The notes under the pieces were generated by a model. That model saw only the letters and a list, made by a program, of their open reading frames with translations. It was not told where the DNA came from and did no database searches. From Mycolicibacterium sp. GF69 (GTDB lineage: Bacteria; Actinomycetota; Actinomycetes; Mycobacteriales; Mycobacteriaceae): a stretch of 64,000 nucleotides of DNA. The translations under genes and the position numbers were made by a program. Shown here in pieces: positions 50,826 to 59,321 of this stretch (position 1 is its first letter; each line of letters starts with the position of its first letter). Location of the stretch: NCBI RefSeq assembly GCF_003284965.1, contig NZ_QMEW01000025.1:1-64000 (forward strand). Reading direction: 5' to 3'.

Positions 50826-53182
50826 CCGAACAACCTGGGCAGCACGCTTTCCGACGTGCTGCGCAGGTCCTCCAGAGTGACGGTGAACTGGCCCTGAACC
50901 TCGATCGCGTCGCTGGCCGCATCGACCACGCCAATGCGGGTGACGGGCAGGCCACGCGCTTCGCACATTGCGCGGAACCTGCTCTCCTCGGTGCGCGGGA
51001 CCGCGACGAGCACCCGGCCCGACGACTCGGAGAACAAGAACGTGAAGGGCGACGTGCCGTCCTGCCAGTCTTCGGGAAGTACTATCCGGCAACCGGTTTC
51101 GCCACGCAGCGCGGCCTCCACGACAGCCTGGATCAAGCCACCTTCGGACAGGTCGTGCGCGGCCGAGACGAGCCCGTCGCGCGATGCCGCGGTCAGCACC
51201 TCGGCGAGCAGCTTCTCGCGCGCGAGGTCCACCTTGGGCGGCACCCCGCCCAGATGATCGGCGGTGACCTGGGCCCAGATCGATCCGTCGAACTCGTCGT
51301 GGGTGTCGCCGAGCAGCATCAGCGTCTCGCCGGGTTCGTCGCCGAATCCGGTCGGAATGCGCCGCTTCACGTCGTCGATGACGCCGAGCAGGCCGACGAC
51401 CGGAGTCGGCAGGATCGCCGTGGTGCCGGTCTGGTTGTAGAAGCTGACATTGCCGCCGGTGACCGGAATGCCAAGCGCCGCAGCGCCGTCGGCCAATCCG
51501 CGTACCGCCTGGCTGAACTGCCACATCACGCCGGGGTCCTCCGGCGAGCCGAAGTTCAGGCAGTTGGTCACCGCGAGCGGCGTGGCCCCGGTGACCGCGA
51601 CGTTGCGGTAGGCCTCGGCCAGCGCCAACTGCGCCCCGGTGTACGGGTCGAGCGCGGTGTAGCGCCCGGACGCGTCGGTCGAGATCGCGATGCCGCGGCC
51701 GGTGGTCTCGTCCACGCGGAGCAACCCGCCGTCCGCGTCCTCGGCCAGCACCGTGTTGCCACGCACGTAGCGGTCGTACTGTTCGGTGATGAACGCGCGG
51801 CTGCACAGGTGCGGACTACCCAGCAGGGCAAGCAGAGTCGCTTTGAGCTCCTCGCCGGTCGATGGCCGCGCCAGCTTTGCCGTGGTGTCTGCGTTGAGCG
51901 CGTCCTGGGTGGCGGGCCGCTCCACCGGCCGCTCGTAGACCGGGCCTTCGTGCGCGACGGTGCGAGGCGGGACGTCGACGACGGTCTCACCGTGCCAGGT
52001 GATCTGCAGACGGTCGCCGTCGGTGACCTCGCCGATGACGGTGGCCAACACCTCCCACTTGCGGCAGACGGTCAGGAAGGCCTCGACGTTGTTGGGCGTG
52101 ACGACCGCGCACATCCGTTCCTGTGACTCGCTCGACAGGATCTCGGCGGGTGTCATGTTGGCCGCCCGCAGCGGCACTGTGTCCAGCTCGATGCGCATAC
52201 CGCCGTCACCCGCGGATGCGAGTTCGGATGTCGCGCAGGACAACCCGGCCCCGCCGAGGTCCTGGATACCGACGACCAGGCCGCCGGCGTACAGCTCCAG
52301 ACAGCACTCGATGAGCACCTTCTCCATGAACGGGTCGCCCACCTGAACGCTGGGCAGCTTCTTGCGGCCCGGCCCGCTCTCGTCGCCGCCGAACGTCTCG
52401 CTGGCCAGCACGCTCACGCCGCCGATACCGTCCAGACCGGTCCGCGCGCCGAACAGGATGATCTTGTTGCCGGTGCCGGACGCGAACGCCAGGTGCAGAT
52501 CCTCCTTGCGCAGCACCCCGACGCACAGCGCGTTGACCAACGGGTTGCCGCCGTAGGAGGCGTCGAAGACCGTCTCCCCGCCGATGTTGGGCAGCCCCAG
52601 CGAGTTGCCGTATCCGCCGATGCCGCGCACGACGCCGTCCACGACTCGTCGGGTATCGGGTGCGTCGGCCGCACCGAACCTCAGCTGGTCCATCACCGCG
52701 ACCGGCCGCGCGCCCATCGCCATGATGTCGCGCACGATGCCGCCGACGCCGGTGGCCGCACCCTGGTAGGGCTCGATGTAGGAGGGGTGGTTGTGTGACT
52801 CCACCTTGAAGGTGGCCGCCCAGCCGTCGCCGATGTCCACCACACCGGCGTTCTCGCCGATGCCGGCCAGCATGGTTTCGCGCATCTTCTCGGTGGTGGT
52901 CTCACCGAAGTAGCGCAGGTGCACCTTCGACGACTTGTACGAGCAGTGCTCGCTCCACATCACCGAGTACATGGCCAGCTCGGCGTCGGTCGGGCGTCGA
53001 CCCAGGATCTCGCGGATCCGCTGATACTCGTCATCCTTGAGCCCGAGCTCACGGAACGGCTGCGGCTGATCGGGGGTAGCGGCGGCTCTGTCGACGGTGT
53101 CGACGATGGGGCTCGGGCCGGCGGTGTCGACGATCGGACCTTGGCCGGCGGTATCGCGGTCGTGGGTTAGCTCCGGCGTCAC
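50822..53182 (-). CDS. purL: Phosphoribosylformylglycinamidine synthase II
   Basis: 786 aa, the ATP-using synthetase subunit of FGAM synthase, working with PurS and PurQ. MWSEHCSYKSSKVHLRYFGE near 70-90, the ATP site HNHPSYIEPYQGAATGVGGI near 125, NIGGETVFDASYGGNPLVNA and VTGGNVSFYNQTG are intact. The first 35 residues carry a repeated IVDTAGPSPIVDT segment, a weakly conserved extension. Start GTG 53182. purQ and purS lie 6 kb away, separated by the encapsulin and peptidase genes. Confidence 0.95.
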   Translation of the reverse strand: MTPELTHDRDTAGQGPIVDTAGPSPIVDTVDRAAATPDQPQPFRELGLKDDEYQRIREILGRRPTDAELAMYSVMWSEHCSYKSSKVHLRYFGETTTEKMRETMLAGIGENAGVVDIGDGWAATFKVESHNHPSYIEPYQGAATGVGGIVRDIMAMGARPVAVMDQLRFGAADAPDTRRVVDGVVRGIGGYGNSLGLPNIGGETVFDASYGGNPLVNALCVGVLRKEDLHLAFASGTGNKIILFGARTGLDGIGGVSVLASETFGGDESGPGRKKLPSVQVGDPFMEKVLIECCLELYAGGLVVGIQDLGGAGLSCATSELASAGDGGMRIELDTVPLRAANMTPAEILSSESQERMCAVVTPNNVEAFLTVCRKWEVLATVIGEVTDGDRLQITWHGETVVDVPPRTVAHEGPVYERPVERPATQDALNADTTAKLARPSTGEELKATLLALLGSPHLCSRAFITEQYDRYVRGNTVLAEDADGGLLRVDETTGRGIAISTDASGRYTALDPYTGAQLALAEAYRNVAVTGATPLAVTNCLNFGSPEDPGVMWQFSQAVRGLADGAAALGIPVTGGNVSFYNQTGTTAILPTPVVGLLGVIDDVKRRIPTGFGDEPGETLMLLGDTHDEFDGSIWAQVTADHLGGVPPKVDLAREKLLAEVLTAASRDGLVSAAHDLSEGGLIQAVVEAALRGETGCRIVLPEDWQDGTSPFTFLFSESSGRVLVAVPRTEESRFRAMCEARGLPVTRIGVVDAASDAIEVQGQFTVTLEDLRSTSESVLPRLFG

Positions 53183-53249
53183 GACGCCATTCTAGGTTGG
53201 GGCGTGCGGGCCACACCTCCGACACGGGTTTGGTCCCCGCCGGAGGGCG

Positions 53250-53603
53250 TTACGGATGGTCGGCCGATCCGATGCAGAACACGTTGCCGTCCGGGTCGGC
53301 GAGCACCACCCAGCCCCAGTCGCCCATGCTGTGCCGGGCCGTCTCGGTGGCGCCGAGTCCGACGAGCCGCTTGACTTCGGCCTCGACGTCGGTGGCGCCG
53401 AAGTCGAGGTGCACACGGTTCTTACCGGGCGTCGGATCGTCGACCTTCTGGAAGCCCAGACCCGGACCGGAAGCGGGCTCGACGATCACGAAATCGCCTG
53501 GTGCCAGCGGCTTTACCTGTGCGTTGAGGGCTTCGGCCCACCATGCGGCGAGCCGGTCGGGATCGGTGGTGTCGAACGTGACGTTCACGGCGGCGAGGGT
53601 CAT
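53250..53603 (-). CDS. VOC-superfamily (glyoxalase-like) protein
   Basis: 117 aa, two beta-alpha-beta-beta-beta modules as in glyoxalase/dioxygenase proteins (LAAVNVTFDTTDPDRLAAWW; VHLDFGATDVEAEV; WVVLADPDGNVFCI). The metal ligands are partly altered, as in binding-only members. Function unknown; by order Rv0801. Confidence 0.82.
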   Translation of the reverse strand: MTLAAVNVTFDTTDPDRLAAWWAEALNAQVKPLAPGDFVIVEPASGPGLGFQKVDDPTPGKNRVHLDFGATDVEAEVKRLVGLGATETARHSMGDWGWVVLADPDGNVFCIGSADHP

Positions 53604-53618
53604 GGCGCCGACCCTAGA

Positions 53619-54890
53619 TCACGCCGGCGACAAGAACGCCTCGAGCGCGGCGGCGTAGGCCGCGACATCGTGTGCGCCCATCAGCTCTCGGGCCGAGTGC
53701 ATCGCCAGCTGCGGCGCGCCGACGTCGACGGTCGGGATGCCGGTGCGTGCCGAGGTCATCGGTCCGATCGTCGACCCGCACGGCAGGTCGGCGCGGTGCT
53801 CGTAGCGCTGCAGCGGCACCCCGGCCTGCGCGCACGCCAGCGCGAACGCCGCCGCGGTGCGCCCGTCGGTGGCGTAGCGCAGGTTCGGCTGCACCTTGAG
53901 CACCGGGCCGGCGTTGACCTCGATGAGATGGCCGGGCTCGTGGCGCTCCGGATAGTTGGGGTGGGTGGCGTGCGCCATGTCGCCGGAGGCCACGATCGAG
54001 CCGGGCAACCGGCGCAGGAAGTCCTCGCGGTCACCGCCTTCGCTCAGCGTGATGCGCTCCAGCACAGTCGCCAGCAGGTCGGACTGTGCGCCGTGGTCGG
54101 ACTGCGAGCCGACCTCCTCGTGGTCGAACAGCACCAGCACAGGCAGGTGGTCACGGGGTTCGGCGGTCAGGAACGCCTCCAGCCCCGCGTAGCAGGTCGC
54201 CTGGTTGTCCAGCCGCGGCGCGCTGACCAGGTCCTCGTCGGCGCCGATCAGCCGCGCCGGGGCGAGGTCGTGGGTCATCAGGTCGGCGCCCAGCACGTCG
54301 GCGCCGTCGACCCCGGCGTGTTCGGCGACGTAGCCGAGAAAGGACCGTGACCCGTTGCCCGTACCCCACACCGCGTTGACGTGACGCTGCGGATTGAGTT
54401 CGACGGCTTTGCGGTCCTCGGCCAGGTGAATGGCCAACTGCGGGACCCGCAGGATCGGATCGTCGATCCGGACCAGCCGGTGTTCGATCGTGTTGCCGGT
54501 GCGCACCGACAGGCGGCCGCTGATGCCGAGGTCGCGGTCCAGCCAGGAGTTCAGCCATGCGCCGCCGTAGGGCTGCAGCGCGACCACCTGCCAGCCGGCG
54601 ACCGACCGGTCGGGGTGCTGTTTGACCCGCAGGTTCGGGCTGTCGGTATGGGCGCCGACGATCCGGAACGGCAGCCCCGGGTCGCTGCTGCGCCAGGCGA
54701 TCAGCGACCCCGCGCGGACGGTGAAGAACTTGCCGGATTCGCCGTCGGCGGCACGCGCGGGCCACGGGGCGGCTTCGGACAGCTCGCGGAAGCCGGCCGC
54801 ACGTAGCCGCTGCGCGGCGGTCTGGCAGACGTGGAAGGGCGAAGGGGACGCGTCGATGAACTCGCACAGGCGATGGGGGCTGGCTGCCAT
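53619..54890 (-). CDS. pepC: M18 aminopeptidase
   Basis: 423 aa. Zinc ligands in VGAHTDSPNLRVK near 79-81 and LFDHEEVGSQSDHGAQS near 250, and the C-terminal TDGRTAAAF, SARELMGAHD (His) match the M18 (aspartyl/leucyl) aminopeptidase family. ATG 54890. It hydrolyses N-terminal residues of peptides. It diverges from the DyP gene. Confidence 0.9.
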   Translation of the reverse strand: MAASPHRLCEFIDASPSPFHVCQTAAQRLRAAGFRELSEAAPWPARAADGESGKFFTVRAGSLIAWRSSDPGLPFRIVGAHTDSPNLRVKQHPDRSVAGWQVVALQPYGGAWLNSWLDRDLGISGRLSVRTGNTIEHRLVRIDDPILRVPQLAIHLAEDRKAVELNPQRHVNAVWGTGNGSRSFLGYVAEHAGVDGADVLGADLMTHDLAPARLIGADEDLVSAPRLDNQATCYAGLEAFLTAEPRDHLPVLVLFDHEEVGSQSDHGAQSDLLATVLERITLSEGGDREDFLRRLPGSIVASGDMAHATHPNYPERHEPGHLIEVNAGPVLKVQPNLRYATDGRTAAAFALACAQAGVPLQRYEHRADLPCGSTIGPMTSARTGIPTVDVGAPQLAMHSARELMGAHDVAAYAAALEAFLSPA

Positions 54891-54927
54891 CTGTTCATCT
54901 TTACGGGTGATTCAAGATCATTGACGA

Positions 54928-54933
54928 TAGGGT
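54928..54933 (+). promoter_or_regulatory. -10 box of the DyP-encapsulin operon
   Basis: TAGGGT lies 7 bp before GTG 54940, giving a leaderless mRNA. No strong -35 is seen (TTACGG at 54901 is 21 bp away). Confidence 0.5.
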
Positions 54934-54939
54934 CCAGTT

Positions 54940-55971
54940 GTGCCCGAGATCCAGCCGCAGCCGGTGCTCGAGCCGCTGACCCCCGCGGCGGTCTTCCTCG
55001 TCGCGACGATCGTCGCCGGCCGGGAGGCGACGGTGCACGACGCCTTGCCCGACATCTCGGGTCTGGTGCGGGCCATCGGATTCCGCGATCCGGCCAAACG
55101 GCTCTCGGCGGTCACGTCGATCGGCTCCGATGCGTGGGACCGGTTGTTCTCCGGTCCGCGACCTGCCGAATTGCACCCGTTCGTCGAGGTCTGCGGTGAC
55201 CGCCACCATGCGCCGGCGACCGAGGGTGACGTGCTGTTCCACATCCGCGCGGAGTCGATGGACGTCTGTTTCGAACTTGCCACCAAGTTGGTCGAGGCGA
55301 TGGACGGTGCGATCGACATCGTCGACGAGACGCACGGTTTCAAGTTCTTCGACAACCGCGACCTGATGGGTTTCGTCGACGGGACTGAGAACCCCGACGG
55401 CCCGCTCGCGCGGTCGGCCACCCAGATCGGCGACGAGGATCCCGATTTCGCGGGTGGCTGCTACGTGCACGTGCAGAAGTACCTGCACGACATGGGTTCC
55501 TGGAACTCGCTGTCGGTCGAAGAGCAGGAACGGGTGATCGGCCGCACCAAACTCGACGACGTCGAACTCGACGATGCGGTCAAACCGGCCAATTCCCACG
55601 TCGCGCTCAACGTGATCACCGACGACGACGGCAACGAGCTGAAGATCGTGCGCCACAACATGCCGTTCGGCGAGATCGGCAAGGGCGAGTTCGGGACGTA
55701 CTACATCGGTTACTCGCGCACGCCGGCGGTCACCGAGCGGATGCTGGACAACATGTTCATCGGCGACCCGCCCGGTAACACCGATCGGATCCTGGACTTC
55801 TCCACCGCGCTGACGGGAAGCATGTTCTTCACCCCGACCGTCGACTTTCTCGATGACCCTCCGCCGCTGCCCGGTTCGGCCGCCGACGAAGACGCGCCGA
55901 CGGCGACTGTGGCAACACCCGCCGAATACGAAGGCTCGCTCGGCATCGGCAGCCTGAAAGGAACCCGCTGA
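54940..55971 (+). CDS. Dye-decolorizing peroxidase (encapsulin cargo)
   Basis: 343-aa DyP-type heme peroxidase. GFVDGTENPDGP near 146, with the catalytic Asp, and the heme-ligand His (near 220, in VKPANSHVALNV) are intact. The C-terminus GSLGIGSLKGTR is a typical encapsulin-targeting peptide, which loads the enzyme into the shell encoded next. It degrades peroxides or phenolics. ATG of the encapsulin gene overlaps its stop by one base. By order Rv0799c. Confidence 0.95.
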   Translation: MPEIQPQPVLEPLTPAAVFLVATIVAGREATVHDALPDISGLVRAIGFRDPAKRLSAVTSIGSDAWDRLFSGPRPAELHPFVEVCGDRHHAPATEGDVLFHIRAESMDVCFELATKLVEAMDGAIDIVDETHGFKFFDNRDLMGFVDGTENPDGPLARSATQIGDEDPDFAGGCYVHVQKYLHDMGSWNSLSVEEQERVIGRTKLDDVELDDAVKPANSHVALNVITDDDGNELKIVRHNMPFGEIGKGEFGTYYIGYSRTPAVTERMLDNMFIGDPPGNTDRILDFSTALTGSMFFTPTVDFLDDPPPLPGSAADEDAPTATVATPAEYEGSLGIGSLKGTR

Positions 55972-56768
55972 TGAACAACCTCTACCGCGACCTGGCTCCG
56001 GTCACCGAAGCCGCATGGGCCGAAATCGAATTGGAGGCGACCCGGACGTTCAAGCGGCACATCGCCGGCCGGCGGGTGGTCGACGTCAGCGAGCCCAGCG
56101 GTCCGGTGACCGCGGCGATCAGCACCGGTCATCTGCGTGACGTGACCCCGCCCGGCGACGGTGTGGTCGCACACCTGCGGGAAGCCAAACCGCTGGTGCG
56201 GTTGCGGGTGCCGTTCACGGTGACGCGCAGCGCCATCGACGACGTCGAGCGCGGCTCACAGGACTCGGACTGGGACCCGGTCAAGGATGCCGCGATGAAG
56301 CTGGCGTTCGCCGAGGATCGGGCGATCTTCGAGGGCTACGAGGCGGCATCCATCGAGGGCATCCGGGCGTGCAGTTCGAACACCGCACTCGCACTGCCCG
56401 ACGACGAGCGCGACATCCCCGACGTCATCTCCCAGGCGCTGTCGGAGTTGCGGCTCTCCGGCGTCGACGGCCCCTATTCGGTGCTGCTGTCGGCCGAGGT
56501 GTACACCAAGGTCAGCGAGACCACCCAGCACGGCTATCCGATCCGCGAGCACCTCAACCGGCTGGTCGACGGCGACATCATCTGGGCGCCGGCCATCGAC
56601 GGTGCCTTCGTATTGTCAACCCGCGGCGGCGATTTCGACCTGCAGTTGGGCACCGATGTGTCGATCGGCTACCTGTCGCACGATGCGGGCACCGTCCAGT
56701 TGTACTTGGAGGAGACGCTCACGTTCCTGTGCTACACCGCCGAGGCCTCGGTCGCCCTCACCCCGTAA
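55971..56768 (+). CDS. enc: Encapsulin shell protein
   Basis: 265 aa, HK97-fold. LYRDLAPVTEAAWAEIELEA at the N-terminus and FLCYTAEASVALTP at the end match family 1 encapsulins (M. tuberculosis Cfp29, Rv0798c). Sixty copies form a 24-nm shell holding DyP. Translation is coupled to DyP (TGATG). In pathogenic mycobacteria the shell helps resist oxidative stress. Confidence 0.95.
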   Translation: MNNLYRDLAPVTEAAWAEIELEATRTFKRHIAGRRVVDVSEPSGPVTAAISTGHLRDVTPPGDGVVAHLREAKPLVRLRVPFTVTRSAIDDVERGSQDSDWDPVKDAAMKLAFAEDRAIFEGYEAASIEGIRACSSNTALALPDDERDIPDVISQALSELRLSGVDGPYSVLLSAEVYTKVSETTQHGYPIREHLNRLVDGDIIWAPAIDGAFVLSTRGGDFDLQLGTDVSIGYLSHDAGTVQLYLEETLTFLCYTAEASVALTP

Positions 56769-56777
56769 CCGGGCCCG

Positions 56778-57512
56778 TCAGTCATCACGTGACTCCCCTT
56801 GCAGCCGCTGCAAGGCCGTGCCATCGACGAGCTCCGACCGGCGTTCGGGGTGCTGCCAGTAGAACCGCATCAGCTCGCGAAGCACCTGCCCGCCGGGGGT
56901 GTACCAGTCGGTCGGGTGCGTTCGAACCCGACCGTCAGCGGTGATGATGTACGCGGCCCCCGTAGCGTGACGCCCGTTGGTTGGGCGATCAGCGATGTCG
57001 GTCACTTCGTCCCATGAGTGGCGGACCGTGGTCATGGTGTTGCCCGATTCGAGTCCGACGACCGTCAGGCGCAGCAGGCTGCCACCCCGTTGTACGGCTA
57101 TCTGGCGGAGGGTGAACACACCCACCAGAGCACCTGCGGCGCAGGCGATCACGAGGTACTGGCTGTTGCCGCGCGGAGCCCGGATATCCAGCATCCCGAG
57201 CGGCGCGAAGATGGCGTAGAGCGCCATCGCGAGGAATCCCGCGAGCGACGACACCACCAGAAGCATGTCGACTCTGCGATCGGGTCGAAGCGTGACTCCG
57301 CTCTGGTCCCACACTGCGCGCGGCACGACCCGCCGCGACGCAACCGTCGACAACATCGCAATCATTCCGAAGGAGAAGACGGCACCGCCGAGAGCCACGA
57401 TCGCCGTGAGGTACTCGGCGCGCGATACAGAAACGAACACCCATGAGGCACTGAGAAGGCCGAACGCACCGAGTACGACCGACAGAAACGCAATCGCGAC
57501 GGACGACTTCAC
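56778..57512 (-). CDS. Membrane protein with PH-like domain; possible immunity protein
   Basis: 244 aa from GTG 57512, overlapping the upstream gene (GTGA). Four transmembrane segments at about 5-27, 34-57, 83-107 and 118-135, then a beta-rich cytosolic part (about 140-200, LTVVGLESGNTMTTVRHSWD) resembling a bacterial PH domain. It is the last gene of the type VII cassette. In polymorphic toxin systems the gene after the effector is usually its immunity protein, and a membrane one suits a membrane-acting effector; this is inference from position. Confidence 0.6.
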   Translation of the reverse strand: MKSSVAIAFLSVVLGAFGLLSASWVFVSVSRAEYLTAIVALGGAVFSFGMIAMLSTVASRRVVPRAVWDQSGVTLRPDRRVDMLLVVSSLAGFLAMALYAIFAPLGMLDIRAPRGNSQYLVIACAAGALVGVFTLRQIAVQRGGSLLRLTVVGLESGNTMTTVRHSWDEVTDIADRPTNGRHATGAAYIITADGRVRTHPTDWYTPGGQVLRELMRFYWQHPERRSELVDGTALQRLQGESRDD

Positions 57513-58852
57513 GGCGGACACAACACGTTCCCGACCAACTCCCCCACGTATCCGAAGAGAAAGCCGCTCCCGGTGCTGACACCCATCGCGGCAAGGGGGC
57601 CGACTCCGGGCACGGCTCCGACCGCGATCGTCGTCGCGAGGCCACCGGCCAATCCCACTCCGCCGGACCAAGCCGCGACACATCTCTCATGCAGGGTCTC
57701 CGCCGACACGATGTTGTACGCCATCGACGCGATACCCACCGCGGGCCCACCGAATTTGGCGCCGCCCTTCAAGCCCTCCAGGATGTCGGCGCTCAGCTTC
57801 GGAATCCCCTGCCCCGCTTTGACTTCAAGTCCCGACAGGGCTCCGCCGGCCAGCGTCGGAACCGGATCGTTGAAAAATGAGTCCGGCAGGATCACTTCGT
57901 CGCGGCCGGGTGTCCAACAACTGCCGGTGCGGACCCCGTCAGCGGTCTCGGACATGGTCAATTTCGTCCCATCGGCGTACCACACCTCGGTCAGCGAGCC
58001 ACCGTCCTCCCGCGGAGTCGTCATCGTCTCCGACACGAAGTTCCCGTTCTTGTCGTTGTGCACGAGTTTGACCGTCCCGGCGGCGTAGACCTGCTCGCTG
58101 GGCAGACCTTGGTCGATGTACTCCGTGGTGACCTGCGTGCTGCCATCGAGCATGGTGAGCGTCGTGACCCGGTTTCCGTCTTCGTCGACCGTCTCCTCGA
58201 CATCGCGGATCGTCGTGGCCATGTCCTGCGCGAGGGCGGCCTCCTGAAACTGCCTGCCCTCCGGATTCTTCGGATTGGGCACCTCGTCGCCGGGAACCGG
58301 TGGTACGGGACCGGGCGGGCCGTAGACGAGACCTTCGAATATCTCCCCGTGTTCGATACGGGCCGCCATCAGCTTCTGCAGTGTCAGCTCGTCGGCACTG
58401 TCCAGCTCGACAAGAACGTCGTTGATCTCCGCCTGCGCATCTTGCGCCTGCTTCTGCAGTTCAGCTGCCTTCTGCGCAGACATCTCGGCGGGGTCGATCA
58501 TCACGACCCACTGGTCGGTGACGTTCAGCGGACCGCTGTCGATGTCGGCGGCCTTGGACAGCAACGTCGTTCGAGCGCTGCCGATCGATGCGCTGCCGCC
58601 TTCCAGCGCGCCGGCGAACGCGTCTGCGTAGTTCTTGAACGTCGATGCGCGAGTGGTGGCCCGCCGGAACATGTCTGCTGCGGCGTCATGGGCTTGGCCG
58701 GCCCACCCGCGGGCCTCGGGCATCCGGTCGATCCGATCGTCGAGGGCCACGGCCCCGTCATAGATCGACGCGCCGGCGTTGCGCAGCGTCGAGGCGGCCG
58801 ACAGCAGGGACTCGGGGTTCCAGCTCTGCAGCCGCGAACGGGAGGGCAGCAC
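57509..58852 (-). CDS. Type VII-secreted polymorphic effector, possibly membrane-inserting
   Basis: 447 aa from GTG 58852. Residues 1-125 form an ESX/WXG-like helical bundle (W-x-G in GWAGQAHDAA near 49-58), then an alpha helix (125-170), a PPGPVPPVPGDEVPNPKNPE linker (179-198), a polar beta-rich middle (225-320; LTMLDGSTQVTTEY, YADGTKLTMSETADG) and a glycine-rich hydrophobic C-terminus (363-445; GVGLAGGLATTIAVGAVPGV). That order resembles CpnT-type toxins: secretion domain, linker, variable C-terminal domain. The C-terminus has no nuclease or NADase motif I recognise and looks like a glycine zipper or channel. One base separates it from the upstream gene. Toxicity is not shown. Confidence 0.6.
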   Translation of the reverse strand: MLPSRSRLQSWNPESLLSAASTLRNAGASIYDGAVALDDRIDRMPEARGWAGQAHDAAADMFRRATTRASTFKNYADAFAGALEGGSASIGSARTTLLSKAADIDSGPLNVTDQWVVMIDPAEMSAQKAAELQKQAQDAQAEINDVLVELDSADELTLQKLMAARIEHGEIFEGLVYGPPGPVPPVPGDEVPNPKNPEGRQFQEAALAQDMATTIRDVEETVDEDGNRVTTLTMLDGSTQVTTEYIDQGLPSEQVYAAGTVKLVHNDKNGNFVSETMTTPREDGGSLTEVWYADGTKLTMSETADGVRTGSCWTPGRDEVILPDSFFNDPVPTLAGGALSGLEVKAGQGIPKLSADILEGLKGGAKFGGPAVGIASMAYNIVSAETLHERCVAAWSGGVGLAGGLATTIAVGAVPGVGPLAAMGVSTGSGFLFGYVGELVGNVLCPP

Positions 58853-58853
58853 G

Positions 58854-59138
58854 TCAGAACAGTCGCTTGAACGTGCCGGCCAAGCTGCCGTCCTCGACTT
58901 CGTAGCGGTCGCCGGCGCCGCGCACCGCGGTACCCATGGCCCGGATGTCGTTGGCGATGTCGGCGGCCGCGACTCCCAGATGTGACCCGTTCTGGCGGGC
59001 CGACCATTGCGTCTCCGAGCCCGGTAGTCCGTCAGCCGACGTCGTGGCCACCGCACCGACGTCGAGTCCGCTGATCGTTGCCGCTACGGCGTCGACCTGT
59101 GCGGCAAACGCACGCAAGACTTCCGGATCGACTAGCAC
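58854..59138 (-). CDS. Type VII secretion target (ESX-1-associated, DUF2580-like)
   Basis: 94 aa, helical: MLVDPEVLRAFAAQVDAVAA, then a loop with PGSETQWSARQNG, a second helix and the ending AGTFKRLF. The plan is that of EspC/DUF2580 proteins, which accompany ESX substrates. GTG 59138 follows GAGGAGG, a strong site. It leads the operon. The ESX machine itself is not in this window. Confidence 0.75.
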   Translation of the reverse strand: MLVDPEVLRAFAAQVDAVAATISGLDVGAVATTSADGLPGSETQWSARQNGSHLGVAAADIANDIRAMGTAVRGAGDRYEVEDGSLAGTFKRLF

Positions 59139-59248
59139 GGTGCCTCCTCACTCGTAGCGGTTGGGCGTGGCGCGGTTGGCCGCACCACCAGCTGTGAACC
59201 TAACACCGTTTCAGAGGCACTCCGCGCACCAAATCTGCACGCTGAAGG

Positions 59249-59264
59249 GCGCACGAGCGTGCGC
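59249..59264. terminator. Palindrome downstream of purQ
   Basis: GCGCACG-AG-CGTGCGC, 58 bp after the purQ stop in the 183-bp gap before the type VII cassette. Likely a short terminator hairpin; no U-tract. The rest of the gap shows nothing clear besides the Shine-Dalgarno of the cassette. Confidence 0.45.
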
Positions 59265-59321
59265 AATGGGCCGAAAATCCGCGGCGTGTCGTGGACAAAC
59301 GCGCACGGTCGCGGAAAGGAG

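Noticed and set aside
49101..51806. Extension of the membrane hydrolase into purL
   Set aside because: The upstream part is purL in another frame; GTG 50825 with a 4-base overlap is the natural start.
50705..52126. Open frame opposite purL
   Set aside because: Antisense to intact purL; composition of a shadow frame.
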